DNA of 64,000 nucleotides, taken from positions 42,871 to 106,870 of the forward strand of contig JBGVRX010000011.1 in assembly GCA_045128835.1 (NCBI GenBank). Reading direction: 5' to 3'. This stretch comes from CALVUJ01 sp045128835. GTDB taxonomy: Bacteria > Bacillota_I > Bacilli_A > RFN20 > DUOF01. Below are positions 25,301 through 35,250 of the stretch, in pieces. Under the pieces are notes generated by a model. That model saw only the letters and a program-made list of their open reading frames with translations. It was not told the origin of the DNA and ran no database searches. Position 1 is the first letter of the stretch. Each line of letters opens with the position of its first letter. The translations under genes were made by a program, and so were the position numbers.

Positions 25301-28300
25301 ACTCCACACTCTAGGTTTGCACTCAACTCATAATGAACATTATCTTTTACAATACTATAAATGACTTGAACCTTATCATCTCCTAGAACTCCACTAGAAC
25401 TAATAATGATGTTTGGAACACTTTCCTTATATGAAATTTCATAATCTGCAATACTAATCGTTAAATCTGCCTTTGTAATTGTGAAAGTTTTTGATTGTGT
25501 TTCTTCAGTTGCTTTATAATTTTCATTTTCAAAAACAACACTTACCACATATTCACCAGCATTTTTAATTGAATCAAAATTAAATCCTACAGAAATATTA
25601 TTGCCATCTTCAACATAATAAGCGCTAATATCATTGATTCTTTCTTCTCCTGTATAAGTTCCAGATATTTCGCCTTCCCAAATAACTTCCACTTCTTTTG
25701 GATTAATTACTAAATTCTCTACACGAATTTCTCCCAAGTTATAATATTCGCTATTAGTTATATCAAAACTAGCAGCAACTCTATAAATACCTGCATTTAT
25801 AGGCTCTACAGCATTACCTTGTTCATCAATATAAACTATTGTTAAATTACTTATTGTATCATTAAATTTATTAGCAAATTCTATTTTTAAATCTAATTCT
25901 TTCTTTGCACCATCATACTCAAATTCATGTTGTTCAACAGTTGCTGTCAATGTTTTACTCCTAAGAGGAACTGTAAATGTAATATATTCGTTATACACAA
26001 CAGTTTCGCCTTTAGTTGAAGCAAATACTTCTTTAGATTTTATTGTTACATTGCGTTCAACAATATCTTCTAAGCTATAATCAAATTCAATAGTCTTTTC
26101 TTCTAAGTTACCACTCAAATACTCAACAATTACTTCAACAATTGCTTCATCACCATAAATAATTTCTAAATAAGTATCCTTTAATCTTATATCTTTTACA
26201 ATTACATCTAACCAATCATTTAGATCTTCTTCTCGAATATTATTTGCCTCTAAATAATTATTGTAATATTCTAGAGTTTCCTCACTAACATTTTCAGCAG
26301 TATATCTATTATTCAATAAATTATATTTAGTTTTAATAGCATTAGCCTTATAGATAAATTCCTCGCTAGCACCATTCAATTCATCAAAAGCAGTCTTATA
26401 TTCATCTAACATTAAAGTAATTCTTTTTAAAGTAACTTTTTCGATAACTCTATATGTTTCATGAACAAGTTCTGTATCAACAAAAACCAATTCATCTCCT
26501 AATAAGTCATCTTCACTTAAATTAGCATTTAATGTAAGTTCTTCCGTACTACCATCAGAGAATGTAACGATTCCTTTTAAAATCCATTCATTTTTACTAT
26601 CCACTTCAAGAACACTATTATCTGCATCAAATTCAACACTCTTTGGAACTAATATTTGTCCAACAAAAGTTGAATTCAAAGTATATTCTTTTTCAACTAA
26701 TAAAGCGCCGCTAATAACAGAAGCATATAAGTTGTCGTTATTCATAGCAAAAATTATCAATCCGCTATCATCACTAACATATTTTTGACCATCAATTGTA
26801 AGTTCTACATCTTTTTCTCCAACACTTAGAGTATAATAATTTTCTAATTTAGAGTTCTCATCAGATGCATTAACATTGCTTATTCCAAAGAAAACATAAT
26901 TTACACTTTCTTTATTTCCGTTTTTTCTTGCTAAACCATAGTTTTTATTTACGCCAGAATAATAAACATTAGAACCTCTACCAGAGAAGAATACAGAAGA
27001 ATCAAACTCTGCATAGTTCGTACAATCTACAAATGTAGCTTTGATACTATCTAAACTAATAAGTAATGCAGTTGATTTATCTGCATTCAATTCCATATAG
27101 TTAGTAATATTTCTAAATTCTATTTCGCTATTTGCTCCAACAAATTCACCAACAAAAGCAGCATAATATTTAGCAGTAATATTTCCCTTTAATGTTAAGT
27201 TTTTAATAATAGTTGCCGCATCAGAAGAAGCATAATTTATAAATGCACCTAATCTTGAATTTGCATTATTCATCGCTAATGTTATTTCTTTGTAATTTCC
27301 ATCTATACTACCCATATAAGGGAATGCTTTACTAATCGCCAATCCTTTGAATGAACTAGATGTGAAGTCTAAATTTGCTCCTAACACAAAATTAATAGTT
27401 AAGTTAGAAACTCCATAAGTGTAATAATCACCTAAAGTTACAGGAATTCCGTAATTAATTATTAAAGATAAATGTTCAAATGTTGTAACATCACTAACAG
27501 TAACTGTTAAGTATGAAGAAACCTCAACACCATCCAATTCTACAACACTATATAAACTCGAATTTGTATCAACGTCTAAATTTTCCAAATCACTTGAGTA
27601 TGACTTAACTGTATCCAAATCAATAGCAATATCTTTTGAAACAATGCGATTATCCTCTAAATCAAAAACTTCATAGTACTTATGAGTTCCATCACTCATA
27701 ACAAATAAAATTACATATCCTGAAACGCTTGCATAATTTCCATATAGGTTGTTTCCTTCATTAGTATTAAATACAACATCAACACTAAAGTTTCCGTTAT
27801 TTAGAGAAACTTCAAATCCCTCTTTTACTAAACCTAATCCAAACAATCTTGCAGATACAACTTCATTTGTACTTGTATAACTACCGCTAATCTTGTGAAT
27901 TGAATTTTGAATATATAAATCTTCATCAGAAACTATAATTCCTAAGGAACTCTCTTCAACATAATTATTAGAAAGTTTTACATTTCCTGAAACTACTACG
28001 TTGCTTAGCGTAGCGTAATTTGAATAACCAATAGCACCGCCAACAAAGCCAGTTCCCTCAACATCTACAGATGCAGTACTGTTATAAAAACTTCCCCCAA
28101 CACCACTTAATCCACCTGTGGCACTTTGATAAATAGAAGAAACTTTAACGCTACCACTCGCACTAACTTCATGGAATGATGCATTTTGTGCTTGTCCAAC
28201 AATACCACCAGCAACAAGCAATAATTCTTCATCATCAACATATTGCAACGAAATGTTTGTGTTAATAACTTTAACATTTGCTATTTCAGTGTTATTAATA

Positions 28301-31300
28301 TACCCTGCAAGAGTTCCTACAATTAAACCTCCAGTAATAGCAGGATTCTCAATAGTCAAATTTTTAATAGTTGCATCACTAACAACCCCAAATAATCCAT
28401 TGAATTGTCCTGAACTAATTACTAAACCTGTAACTTTAAAGTTACCTCCATCAAAATGTCCAGTAAATGGAACATCATATGTTCCAATTCCAATCCATTC
28501 ACCACTCAACTCTAAATCATGTCTTAAAACATAATAATAGTACTCTCTAATATTTGAAATTTCTTTAAATTGTTCTACACTGAAAATTTCATAAGGATTT
28601 TCATATGTACCATATCCAGTAGAAATAGAAGTGCCCTCAATTCCTTGATTATAATAATAAGTATTAAAATTAGTAACTCCATTCGAAATAATTAAGGTAC
28701 TCTTACCACGTTCATTTAAATTTAATTCAATAACATTATCAAACTCAAGAACTTGACCATTTAGTGTATATGTATAGCCAGCTACACCTTTAACAAATAT
28801 TTTAGTTGAATTTGTGGAATTAATAGTTTTATATTCGAAATCGCTAACACTAATTTCGTCTAATTTTTCTAGCATCGCCTCAAAGTCAAATGGTGATTCA
28901 GCAGTTCCCTCACCTTCAACTAAATTTAGAATACTTTCTTCACTAACAAAAGAAAAATCTTTCATGTACAAATAGTCTGTATCACTGTAATAATATTCTC
29001 CATCTACCTTAATAGTAACAAAATGATCATCACTATCGTAAAAAGAAGTTTTTAAAGTGTGCCACTCATTAACAGAATAATTATCATCATTAACATTTAT
29101 GCATTCCATTAAATCTATACAAATAGTTATAGTTAGATTTGTATGAGTAAAATATTTGAAAGACATATTAAAATAGCCCTTGCCAGATGAGCGTAAAGAT
29201 AAAATTTCTCCATTTAATTCTGTACATTCAGGATTAATAGAAACTACGCTCTCATTATCTACTTCCGTTAAAACAAACCCCAAAGAAGAACTATAACTTA
29301 TATTTTCATCAGTAATTAGATGAGCATTGTATTTAAATGATATTTCTAAATCATCGAAACCAACTTCTGACACTATAACAATTATATCATTTGTATATTC
29401 TAAATATTCACTCAAATTATAGTTTCCATCTACATTAGGATTAACTATATTTCCGTTAATCTTAACCACTACAGATTGAGACTCTAATAATTCTTCAAAA
29501 ACAATAACTGGATTTGTATTTTCCCAATCAAAATAAATAGTATCTGTTCCAACACGGAAATCACTTCCACCAATTGTAGCCCCTACAAATTCAGCATAAA
29601 GTTTTTCTTCAAACATCAAACTTCCAAAGTAAACAGCATCTATTTCATCATTCCCGTATGCATCTTTTTCATAACTAAAAGTAACAACATCATTTTCAAA
29701 TAAATTCAAACGAACTCTTTTCCAAATTCTAGAATTGCTTGTTTTTAATACAACTTCATCATTTACTTTTACTATTAATAAGTCTCCATCTTCAGTTAAT
29801 GCCAAATATTCAAAATCTAATATTCCTCTAGCAGGAGCAATAAATGACATCGCTGAAGTAGTATTAGACAGCCCTTTAATATTAGATCTTATAATTTCGT
29901 CTCCATCATAGATATCTCTAACGAAAGGATTTACTTCATCATTAATAAAAAATGAATCCCCAACTAATTTTTCTTCATACAAATAAAATAAAATTGTTCT
30001 AGAAATTGTTTCACCGCTACTAAAAGCAACCTCTACAGCATTTGCCTCACGTAAACCACTTAGCACATAAGCGCTTTTTTCTTCATTATATTCTACTTTA
30101 ATACCGTTTATCGAAACAAGAACAGTAACATCTTCTTCAACTTCTCCTACTGTAACATTATACTCTTCGTTTTTATCTATAACTACTTTAGAACCGTTAA
30201 CAACTATTTCGTTATTTACTTTTACTTCTGCAACTGAGCTAAATTCAACAGCATCAAAAGCAACATTTTTCAAGTAAAAACAATCATCCCCAACTGCATA
30301 TGCTCCATTGTTAGAATAATATGAAAAAATAATTCGATAGTTCTTAACTTCGTAAAAATTAAGTGAAACATTAGTAAATCTATCAAAATTTCCTGTTTCT
30401 TCAATTATTTTGTCACCAGCAACATAAACTCTGAAATAATCAAAATTTTCTCTTCCTGACATTAAGTAACTGAAAGAGAATACACCACTACCAAAAACAT
30501 CCATATATAACTCAGAATAACTTCCATCTTTAGTGTTAGTTGATTTGATAGCTACATCACCATCATATTCTTCCAATACATACATATTTTTAGAATCATT
30601 TACAAATGTTAAACCATTGCTAGCCACTGTGTTTAAAGAAGCGTTGTAAATCAAAGAAAAGTTTCTTGTTTTATAAGACTCTAAATTATATGAAATCTCT
30701 ATATTATTATTAATTTTATAGTTTTCATTATTTTTCAAATTGTAAGAAAATTCACTCCCTACAACTTCAACACCATTTAATTTAACAACAACATTGTAGT
30801 TTGTAGCATTTGCAAAAGAAAGAATTCCAGAATTTGATTCATAAGTATAATAAATTATAGACTCAGAATTATACGCTACACCATCAATAGAAAAATTTAA
30901 CAAAGGTGAATATAAAGTGTTATCAAAACTCAAACCCTTCAAGTAACAGCAATCATCGCCTCTCGAATTACTAATATCCTTACTATATTCAACAACAATA
31001 GAATTTGTTTGATTTTCTTCGCTATACCAAGAAAATTTCTTCCAAACGCCTTCATTACCGCTATCAGTAACCATTTCAGCTCCATTAACAGAGATTGTTA
31101 TAACATCCCAACTTTGTTCACTTGAAACAAGATAATCAAAACTAATTTCACCAATTCCGGTAAAAGTAAGGGTTAAAGTTGATTTGGTTTCATCCTCTCC
31201 TACATTTGTACTCTTGATGACATTAGTTTCATCTTTAATTGCATTTTCAAAAGGATAATCACCTTTACTAGTTACTGTAATTCCTTCTAATTCAAAATTA

Positions 31301-31392
31301 CTTGTATCAGCACTTACCTTGTCATTTGAGCACACAAAAAAGCCAAACAACATAATTGCTATTAGCATAAAATATGATTTAAATTTCTTCAT
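22339..31392 (-). CDS. Giant membrane-anchored surface protein with MBG-type repeats (3,017 aa)
   Basis: Starts at ATG 31392 behind GTAGGAGGCAATAGA. Residues 1-28 are a signal peptide. Four copies of a beta-sandwich module, likely sugar- or ligand-binding, follow at about 31-158, 255-380, 475-596 and 692-816; each has an F(S/D)(Y)L core, a VNG strand and a terminal DD-x-x-YLK-x-x-F motif. Residues 926-1140 hold GLUG-type repeats (FTGHFDGGNFKVTGL, GTLAGYINNTEIANV). From about 1,815 to 2,835 there are some 13 MBG-type (YDG) repeats of 75-85 residues, each ending in a (I/V)xK(A/R)(D/E) step. Then come a fibronectin-III-like unit, a coiled coil (about 2,915-2,975), and a membrane segment with a short KRR tail. 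There is no LPxTG. Probable adhesin or surface stalk; the ligand is unknown. Confidence 0.88.
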   Translation of the reverse strand: MKKFKSYFMLIAIMLFGFFVCSNDKVSADTSNFELEGITVTSKGDYPFENAIKDETNVIKSTNVGEDETKSTLTLTFTGIGEISFDYLVSSEQSWDVITISVNGAEMVTDSGNEGVWKKFSWYSEENQTNSIVVEYSKDISNSRGDDCCYLKGLSFDNTLYSPLLNFSIDGVAYNSESIIYYTYESNSGILSFANATNYNVVVKLNGVEVVGSEFSYNLKNNENYKINNNIEISYNLESYKTRNFSLIYNASLNTVASNGLTFVNDSKNMYVLEEYDGDVAIKSTNTKDGSYSELYMDVFGSGVFSFSYLMSGRENFDYFRVYVAGDKIIEETGNFDRFTNVSLNFYEVKNYRIIFSYYSNNGAYAVGDDCFYLKNVAFDAVEFSSVAEVKVNNEIVVNGSKVVIDKNEEYNVTVGEVEEDVTVLVSINGIKVEYNEEKSAYVLSGLREANAVEVAFSSGETISRTILFYLYEEKLVGDSFFINDEVNPFVRDIYDGDEIIRSNIKGLSNTTSAMSFIAPARGILDFEYLALTEDGDLLIVKVNDEVVLKTSNSRIWKRVRLNLFENDVVTFSYEKDAYGNDEIDAVYFGSLMFEEKLYAEFVGATIGGSDFRVGTDTIYFDWENTNPVIVFEELLESQSVVVKINGNIVNPNVDGNYNLSEYLEYTNDIIVIVSEVGFDDLEISFKYNAHLITDENISYSSSLGFVLTEVDNESVVSINPECTELNGEILSLRSSGKGYFNMSFKYFTHTNLTITICIDLMECINVNDDNYSVNEWHTLKTSFYDSDDHFVTIKVDGEYYYSDTDYLYMKDFSFVSEESILNLVEGEGTAESPFDFEAMLEKLDEISVSDFEYKTINSTNSTKIFVKGVAGYTYTLNGQVLEFDNVIELNLNERGKSTLIISNGVTNFNTYYYNQGIEGTSISTGYGTYENPYEIFSVEQFKEISNIREYYYYVLRHDLELSGEWIGIGTYDVPFTGHFDGGNFKVTGLVISSGQFNGLFGVVSDATIKNLTIENPAITGGLIVGTLAGYINNTEIANVKVINTNISLQYVDDEELLLVAGGIVGQAQNASFHEVSASGSVKVSSIYQSATGGLSGVGGSFYNSTASVDVEGTGFVGGAIGYSNYATLSNVVVSGNVKLSNNYVEESSLGIIVSDEDLYIQNSIHKISGSYTSTNEVVSARLFGLGLVKEGFEVSLNNGNFSVDVVFNTNEGNNLYGNYASVSGYVILFVMSDGTHKYYEVFDLEDNRIVSKDIAIDLDTVKSYSSDLENLDVDTNSSLYSVVELDGVEVSSYLTVTVSDVTTFEHLSLIINYGIPVTLGDYYTYGVSNLTINFVLGANLDFTSSSFKGLAISKAFPYMGSIDGNYKEITLAMNNANSRLGAFINYASSDAATIIKNLTLKGNITAKYYAAFVGEFVGANSEIEFRNITNYMELNADKSTALLISLDSIKATFVDCTNYAEFDSSVFFSGRGSNVYYSGVNKNYGLARKNGNKESVNYVFFGISNVNASDENSKLENYYTLSVGEKDVELTIDGQKYVSDDSGLIIFAMNNDNLYASVISGALLVEKEYTLNSTFVGQILVPKSVEFDADNSVLEVDSKNEWILKGIVTFSDGSTEELTLNANLSEDDLLGDELVFVDTELVHETYRVIEKVTLKRITLMLDEYKTAFDELNGASEEFIYKANAIKTKYNLLNNRYTAENVSEETLEYYNNYLEANNIREEDLNDWLDVIVKDIRLKDTYLEIIYGDEAIVEVIVEYLSGNLEEKTIEFDYSLEDIVERNVTIKSKEVFASTKGETVVYNEYITFTVPLRSKTLTATVEQHEFEYDGAKKELDLKIEFANKFNDTISNLTIVYIDEQGNAVEPINAGIYRVAASFDITNSEYYNLGEIRVENLVINPKEVEVIWEGEISGTYTGEERINDISAYYVEDGNNISVGFNFDSIKNAGEYVVSVVFENENYKATEETQSKTFTITKADLTISIADYEISYKESVPNIIISSSGVLGDDKVQVIYSIVKDNVHYELSANLECGVYDLLIVLNNDLELEENYNITLNEGTLKIVGIDTEIISDDTVTYVYRGTDFIGKYAKVKLKDANGDEVLNPTFNYTYTKNGETVDSAIGVGTYSVKIEFVSTQVYNGCEKVITLVIEKSVVAITIDNKISSYGDPIVPLTYQITSGVVHSEASLNLQLIKEEGKTVGKYAITATYDNSNYDITFVNGEYEITQRELHIKIDNKESDYLEELKLLTYTTTGTVVEGDDLNIVLTKEDGLNAGTYLISGTYDNDQYAVYFEDGIYTINKLDIEGVTFEDVTVTYDGKNVEFGVSNKILSDNNEADVVYYVEEDVIQNIVNAGTYEVKAIMRNRNYNELVLTAIIEVKKAENTLGYGTVSEEYEYSSAGVDYRLDNIAFADGRNATVTYIVLKDKVVVDKILGLGEYIVLAQIDDDLNNYISVVSSKTITVVQKRLVVEYGATTLVYNANKQHPTISSSESYEMAFNTEDGEAPVNVGKYTMTIKPVNNNYRIINSVINFEIIQLEVAFDNFVDKEQTYCACSFVNDITTSNIDVFDDAVVVYEYYRGNEKVQDMVGAGVYTIKVVSIEGEDAANYKLSDNNTITLTIVPKAIEVTPVQTSKTFGDTNPNIEYILSEDLFEGDSIDGTLGRESGEDVGEYLINLGTLDAGSNYVLSISEDEVYFVINPKPIEINYDKNAEFYYDGTEQILDVTLVGEAHVEYEGNRINVGSYTIKVIVDDTNYCLPKDYEDITVVINKRDVKDSITVEQTEYDYTGENIVPVVDCGGYECVIKYLSGTNEVNSIVNPGTYVINVVVNTKNDSADVNIEIEVKKAKGTSKEVTLDIYHNRIIVELQMDLEYRIDNGEYTSSNIFTGLRENTSYRISVRVKESDLMYASDPVIYEIKTTKNPSIIHESIDKLTDEVNEKNLKLIKEIEKNLKDVNVKELDAQKLEFYETLKTKFEKAMDSYEENLTTSNKLADFVEFGVIMSMVVIPMLAVLFITKRRFESL

Positions 31393-31485
31393 TCTATTGC
31401 CTCCTACTTCTTGCAAAAAACTACCGCTACTTTAGTATAACTAAAAAACTCAATATATTAAATAAACTAAGCCATAAATGTTAAC

Positions 31486-33351
31486 TTAATTTCTAATTTT
31501 GCTCGCTCTCATAGAGTTTATTATTGATAAAACACACAAACCAACATCTGAAAAGATAGCTAACCACATATTTACATACCCAAATAAGCTAAGTATCATG
31601 AAAACTATTTTTAAACTCATTATGCAAATCAAATTCATTAAAATGATTTTCCTAACCTTCTTAGCAAATTCAAATGCCACGCCAATGTTTTCCAAATTAT
31701 CATTTTCTATAACAATATCACTATATTCTATAGAGGCATCACTACCTCTCATCCCCATAGAAACAGAAACATCCGCCAAAGATATAGATAAAGTATCATT
31801 AACACCATCACCAACAAACATTGTTTGTCCTTCTTTAATGATTTCTTCCAGTTTTTTCATTTTTTCTTCAGGTAATAATCCAGAATAATACTCGTCAAAA
31901 TTTAATTCCTTGCTAACTTTTTTACAAACTTCCTCGTTATCGCCACTTAACATAATCTTTCTATAACCACTTAAAGATTCCATGGCTTTATATGAATTTT
32001 CTTTTATCTTATCTTCTAAGGTAACATATCCTAAATATTCCTTATTAACAGCCAAATGAACGCAAGTTTCTTTTATGTCTTCACAAGCAATATTTTTATC
32101 TTGCATAAGTTTAAAACTGCCTGCATAAATAGTACTTCCATCTTCTAAAGAAGTTATCATACCTTTACCTGCTAATTGCTCACTTTTAATTATTTTATTC
32201 ACATTAATTTTAATGTCATTAAAATGACTTTTTATACTTGTAGATATTGGATGATTTGAATTGTATTGACTCAACAATAAAAGTTCCTCACTATTCTCTT
32301 TTAAACTCACTTTACTAACGCTAAATTTACCTTCGCTTATTGTTCCGGTTTTATCAAAAGCGATGTTTTTAACTCTATATAAAGTATCCAAAAAATTTGC
32401 ACCTTTAATCAAAACACCTCTTTTACTAGCCCCACCAATCGCAGCGAAATACGTTATCGGAACAGAAATAATAATTGCGCATGGGCAAGAAATCAATAGA
32501 AACGTTAATGCTATATATACAGTGTCTTTTATATCGCCTATTTGAAAAATCCATGATCCCAAAACAATAGAAACAGCAACCAAAATAACAATTGGCGTAT
32601 AAATTCTTGCTATTTTTCTTATAATTTTATCGCTTTTACTCTTTCTATCACTTGCATCCTCTACTAATGATAAAACTTTATTTATTTTGCTATCTTTATA
32701 TTCTCGTAAGACTTCGATTTCCAAAACCTCACCACAATTAATAACCCCAGAGAAAAGTTCATCACCACAAATAACCTCTTTAGGTAAAGATTCCCCGGTC
32801 AAATTACTTTCATCTATATAACCGTTACCTTTACAAATTTTTCCATCTACTGGTAATAAATCTCCTTTTTTCAGGATTATTATATCTCCTATTTTAAGTT
32901 CTTTAGGATCTACTTCTACTGTATCATTTCCCTTTTTTAAGTACGATTTGCTCTTACTAACCCCAACAAGTTTGACAATAGATTCCCTAGACTTTTCTAC
33001 AGCTTTGCCTTGAAGCAATTCTCCTACAATGAATAATAACATAACCATTATAGACTCATGATATTCACCCACAAAAAACGCCCCAACAGTAGCGATTATC
33101 ATAAGCAAAAACTCACTGAAAATATCTCCTTCTTTAACTCCGTTAAAAGCCTCTAAAAATATATCATATGAAATAAACAAATAAGCACCTATTGTAATGA
33201 ACAAACTCACATTACCGTTGTCTTCAAATATATGTTCTAAAATTAGCGCTAATATTGCAACCGCAATTTTAATCCCTAATATCCAGTAATTAGTTTTTTC
33301 AACCTCTTCATGGTGATGATGACAATTACATTCACAACATTTACATCCCAT
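31486..33351 (-). CDS. cadA: Heavy-metal P1B-type ATPase, probably Zn/Cd exporter
   Basis: Exports soft metal ions at the expense of ATP. 621 aa: CPC in a membrane segment (SCPCAIIIS), the phosphorylated Asp in DKTGT, the conserved HP dipeptide (NSNHPIS), GDGVND, and TGES. The CPC surroundings and the last membrane segments look like the Zn/Cd/Co group rather than copper. In place of an HMA domain, the N-terminus is a short Cys/His cluster (CKCCECNCHHHH) just after the start. The start is ATG 33351 with GGGGG seven bases before; the ORF extends six codons upstream without a site. It ends about 95 bases before the giant surface gene. Confidence 0.9.
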   Translation of the reverse strand: MGCKCCECNCHHHHEEVEKTNYWILGIKIAVAILALILEHIFEDNGNVSLFITIGAYLFISYDIFLEAFNGVKEGDIFSEFLLMIIATVGAFFVGEYHESIMVMLLFIVGELLQGKAVEKSRESIVKLVGVSKSKSYLKKGNDTVEVDPKELKIGDIIILKKGDLLPVDGKICKGNGYIDESNLTGESLPKEVICGDELFSGVINCGEVLEIEVLREYKDSKINKVLSLVEDASDRKSKSDKIIRKIARIYTPIVILVAVSIVLGSWIFQIGDIKDTVYIALTFLLISCPCAIIISVPITYFAAIGGASKRGVLIKGANFLDTLYRVKNIAFDKTGTISEGKFSVSKVSLKENSEELLLLSQYNSNHPISTSIKSHFNDIKINVNKIIKSEQLAGKGMITSLEDGSTIYAGSFKLMQDKNIACEDIKETCVHLAVNKEYLGYVTLEDKIKENSYKAMESLSGYRKIMLSGDNEEVCKKVSKELNFDEYYSGLLPEEKMKKLEEIIKEGQTMFVGDGVNDTLSISLADVSVSMGMRGSDASIEYSDIVIENDNLENIGVAFEFAKKVRKIILMNLICIMSLKIVFMILSLFGYVNMWLAIFSDVGLCVLSIINSMRASKIRN

Positions 33352-33483
33352 CAAAATTCCCCCAATCACATATTGATTATACTCTTTTAATAAAAAAATT
33401 TGTTTATATACACTAATTTTTGTTAAAAATAAAAAGTTAATAGATAATAATTTTATTATTATAATGCAAATTGATTTATATTT

Positions 33484-33492
33484 TGTTATAAT
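33484..33492 (+). promoter_or_regulatory. Extended -10 promoter of gltX
   Basis: TG-T-TATAAT (TATAAT at 33487-33492), 24 bases ahead of ATG 33516. No good -35 is seen at the right distance. Confidence 0.45.
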
Positions 33493-33515
33493 TGTTAAGC
33501 GAAAGAAGGTATTAT

Positions 33516-35183
33516 ATGAACGATTTTAATGAATTAGCGGATCTAATATTCCCTAATGTTACTCAAACTATTGAAGATTTAGAAAAACAATATCCTGTAA
33601 GAAATTTAAAGGAAGGTGCTTATGTGACTAGATTTGCTCCATCTCCTACTGGTTTCTTACATTCAGGATCTTTATTTACTACTCTAGTAGATTATTTCTT
33701 TGCTAAACAAACTGGTGGTGTTTTCTATATAAGACTTGAAGACACTGACCAAAAAAGAGAAATCGAAGGAAGCGGTAATACACTATTAAACGAATTAGCA
33801 AAATTCAACATCATTCCAGATGAAGGATATATGGGAGATCACGAAAAAGGAGAATATGGCCCTTATACGCAATCAAAAAGATCTCACATTTACGATATAG
33901 TTATTAAAGATTTATTAAGAAAAGGTTTAGCATATCCTTGTTTCTGTTCTAGTGAAGAATTAGAAGAATTAAGAAGAATGCAAGAAAAGAAAAAAATCAG
34001 ACCTGGATATTATGGTAAATATGCTAAATTCCATTCAATCACTCCAAGTGAAGCTATAGAAAGAATCAAAAACGGAGAACCATACATTATAAGATTCAAA
34101 TCGAGTGGTAATGAAAACAACAAGATAACTGTTTACGATGAAATTAGAGGTAAACTTGAATTAACAGAAAACGATTTAGATATCGTTATTCGTAAAGGTG
34201 ATGGCCTTCCTACTTATCACTTTGCTCATTTAGTAGATGATCACTTCATGCACACAAATCTAGTAATAAGAGGAGAAGAATGGTTACCTTCACTTCCTAT
34301 TCACTATGAACTATTCAAAACTATGAATTGGGAATTTCCTAAATATGCGCATTTACCTGTAGTTATGAAAATCGGCGAAAACGGTTCAAGAAGAAAACTA
34401 TCTAAACGTTTAGATGCAGAAGCTGCAGTATCATACTTCTTAGATAATGGTTATCCAAAAAATGGATTAATTGAATATCTATTAACTATTATCAACTCTA
34501 ACTTTGAAGAATGGAGAATGGAAAACCCAAGAGCAGATCTTTCTGAGTTCAAACTAACATTCGAAAAATTCTCATTTGATGGAGCTTTGTTTGATTTAGA
34601 CAAAATCAAAAACATTTGTAAAGAAAACCTATCTAAAATGAATAAAAAAGAAATTACTGATGAAACTTATACATGGGCATCTGCTTATGATTTAGAATTA
34701 AAAGAATTAATCGACAGAGATAGAAATTATTTTGAAGAAATAATGAATATCGAAAGAGAAATAGAAAAGCCTAGAAAAGACTACGAAAAATATAGTGATA
34801 TTAAAGAAAGCGTATTATTCTTCTATGATGAACATTATAACGAAATGTTAAAAGAAGAATTACCATTCAACCCTGCTATTTCTAAAGAAGATACAATAAA
34901 TGTATTAAATACATTCATAAAAGAAAATGATACAACATTAGACGAAGCAGAATGGTTTAACAACTTAAAAAGAATTGCTGTACTTTGCGGTTTCTGTGAT
35001 AATGTAAAAGAATACAAAAAGAACAAAGAAGCTTACAAAGGCCATATCGGTGATGTAGCATCTATCGTTAGAATTGCTATGTGTACTAAAACAAAATCAC
35101 CTAACCTATACAACATTCTTCAAATCTTAGGAAAAGATAGATACGAAGAAAGAATAAATAAAATTATTAATATCATCAAATAA
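33516..35183 (+). CDS. gltX: Glutamyl-tRNA synthetase
   Basis: Class I synthetase, 555 aa. The HIGH signature is SPTGFLHSGS and the KMSKS signature is RRKLSKR. The residue set FAPSPTG, RLEDTD and YPCFCSSEEL is typical of GluRS/GlnRS. At about 70 residues longer than B. subtilis GltX, it has a longer C-terminal anticodon-binding half. The start is ATG 33516 (AGAAGG before it); the ORF runs eight codons further upstream across the promoter. It stands alone, bounded by terminators. Confidence 0.95.
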   Translation: MNDFNELADLIFPNVTQTIEDLEKQYPVRNLKEGAYVTRFAPSPTGFLHSGSLFTTLVDYFFAKQTGGVFYIRLEDTDQKREIEGSGNTLLNELAKFNIIPDEGYMGDHEKGEYGPYTQSKRSHIYDIVIKDLLRKGLAYPCFCSSEELEELRRMQEKKKIRPGYYGKYAKFHSITPSEAIERIKNGEPYIIRFKSSGNENNKITVYDEIRGKLELTENDLDIVIRKGDGLPTYHFAHLVDDHFMHTNLVIRGEEWLPSLPIHYELFKTMNWEFPKYAHLPVVMKIGENGSRRKLSKRLDAEAAVSYFLDNGYPKNGLIEYLLTIINSNFEEWRMENPRADLSEFKLTFEKFSFDGALFDLDKIKNICKENLSKMNKKEITDETYTWASAYDLELKELIDRDRNYFEEIMNIEREIEKPRKDYEKYSDIKESVLFFYDEHYNEMLKEELPFNPAISKEDTINVLNTFIKENDTTLDEAEWFNNLKRIAVLCGFCDNVKEYKKNKEAYKGHIGDVASIVRIAMCTKTKSPNLYNILQILGKDRYEERINKIINIIK

Positions 35184-35187
35184 AAAT

Positions 35188-35211
35188 GAGGACTTAAATG
35201 TCCTCTTTTTT
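35188..35211 (+). terminator. Intrinsic terminator of gltX
   Basis: GAGGAC / GTCCTC stem with a six-base loop, then TTTTTT. Confidence 0.92.
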
Positions 35212-35223
35212 ATATATTTAAAT

Positions 35224-35250
35224 AAAGAAAAAGTGCTTTTTCAAGCACTT
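35224..35250 (-). terminator. Intrinsic terminator of the degV gene
   Basis: Minus strand: AAGTGCTT / AAGCACTT with a GAAA loop, then TTTCTTT; the stem starts in the stop codon. Confidence 0.88.

Noticed and set aside
22339..31392. Several plus-strand reading frames of 60-95 codons opposite the giant surface gene (for example 28253-28534).
   Set aside because: They are antisense shadows in an AT-rich, repeat-bearing gene; none has a ribosome binding site with a recognisable product.
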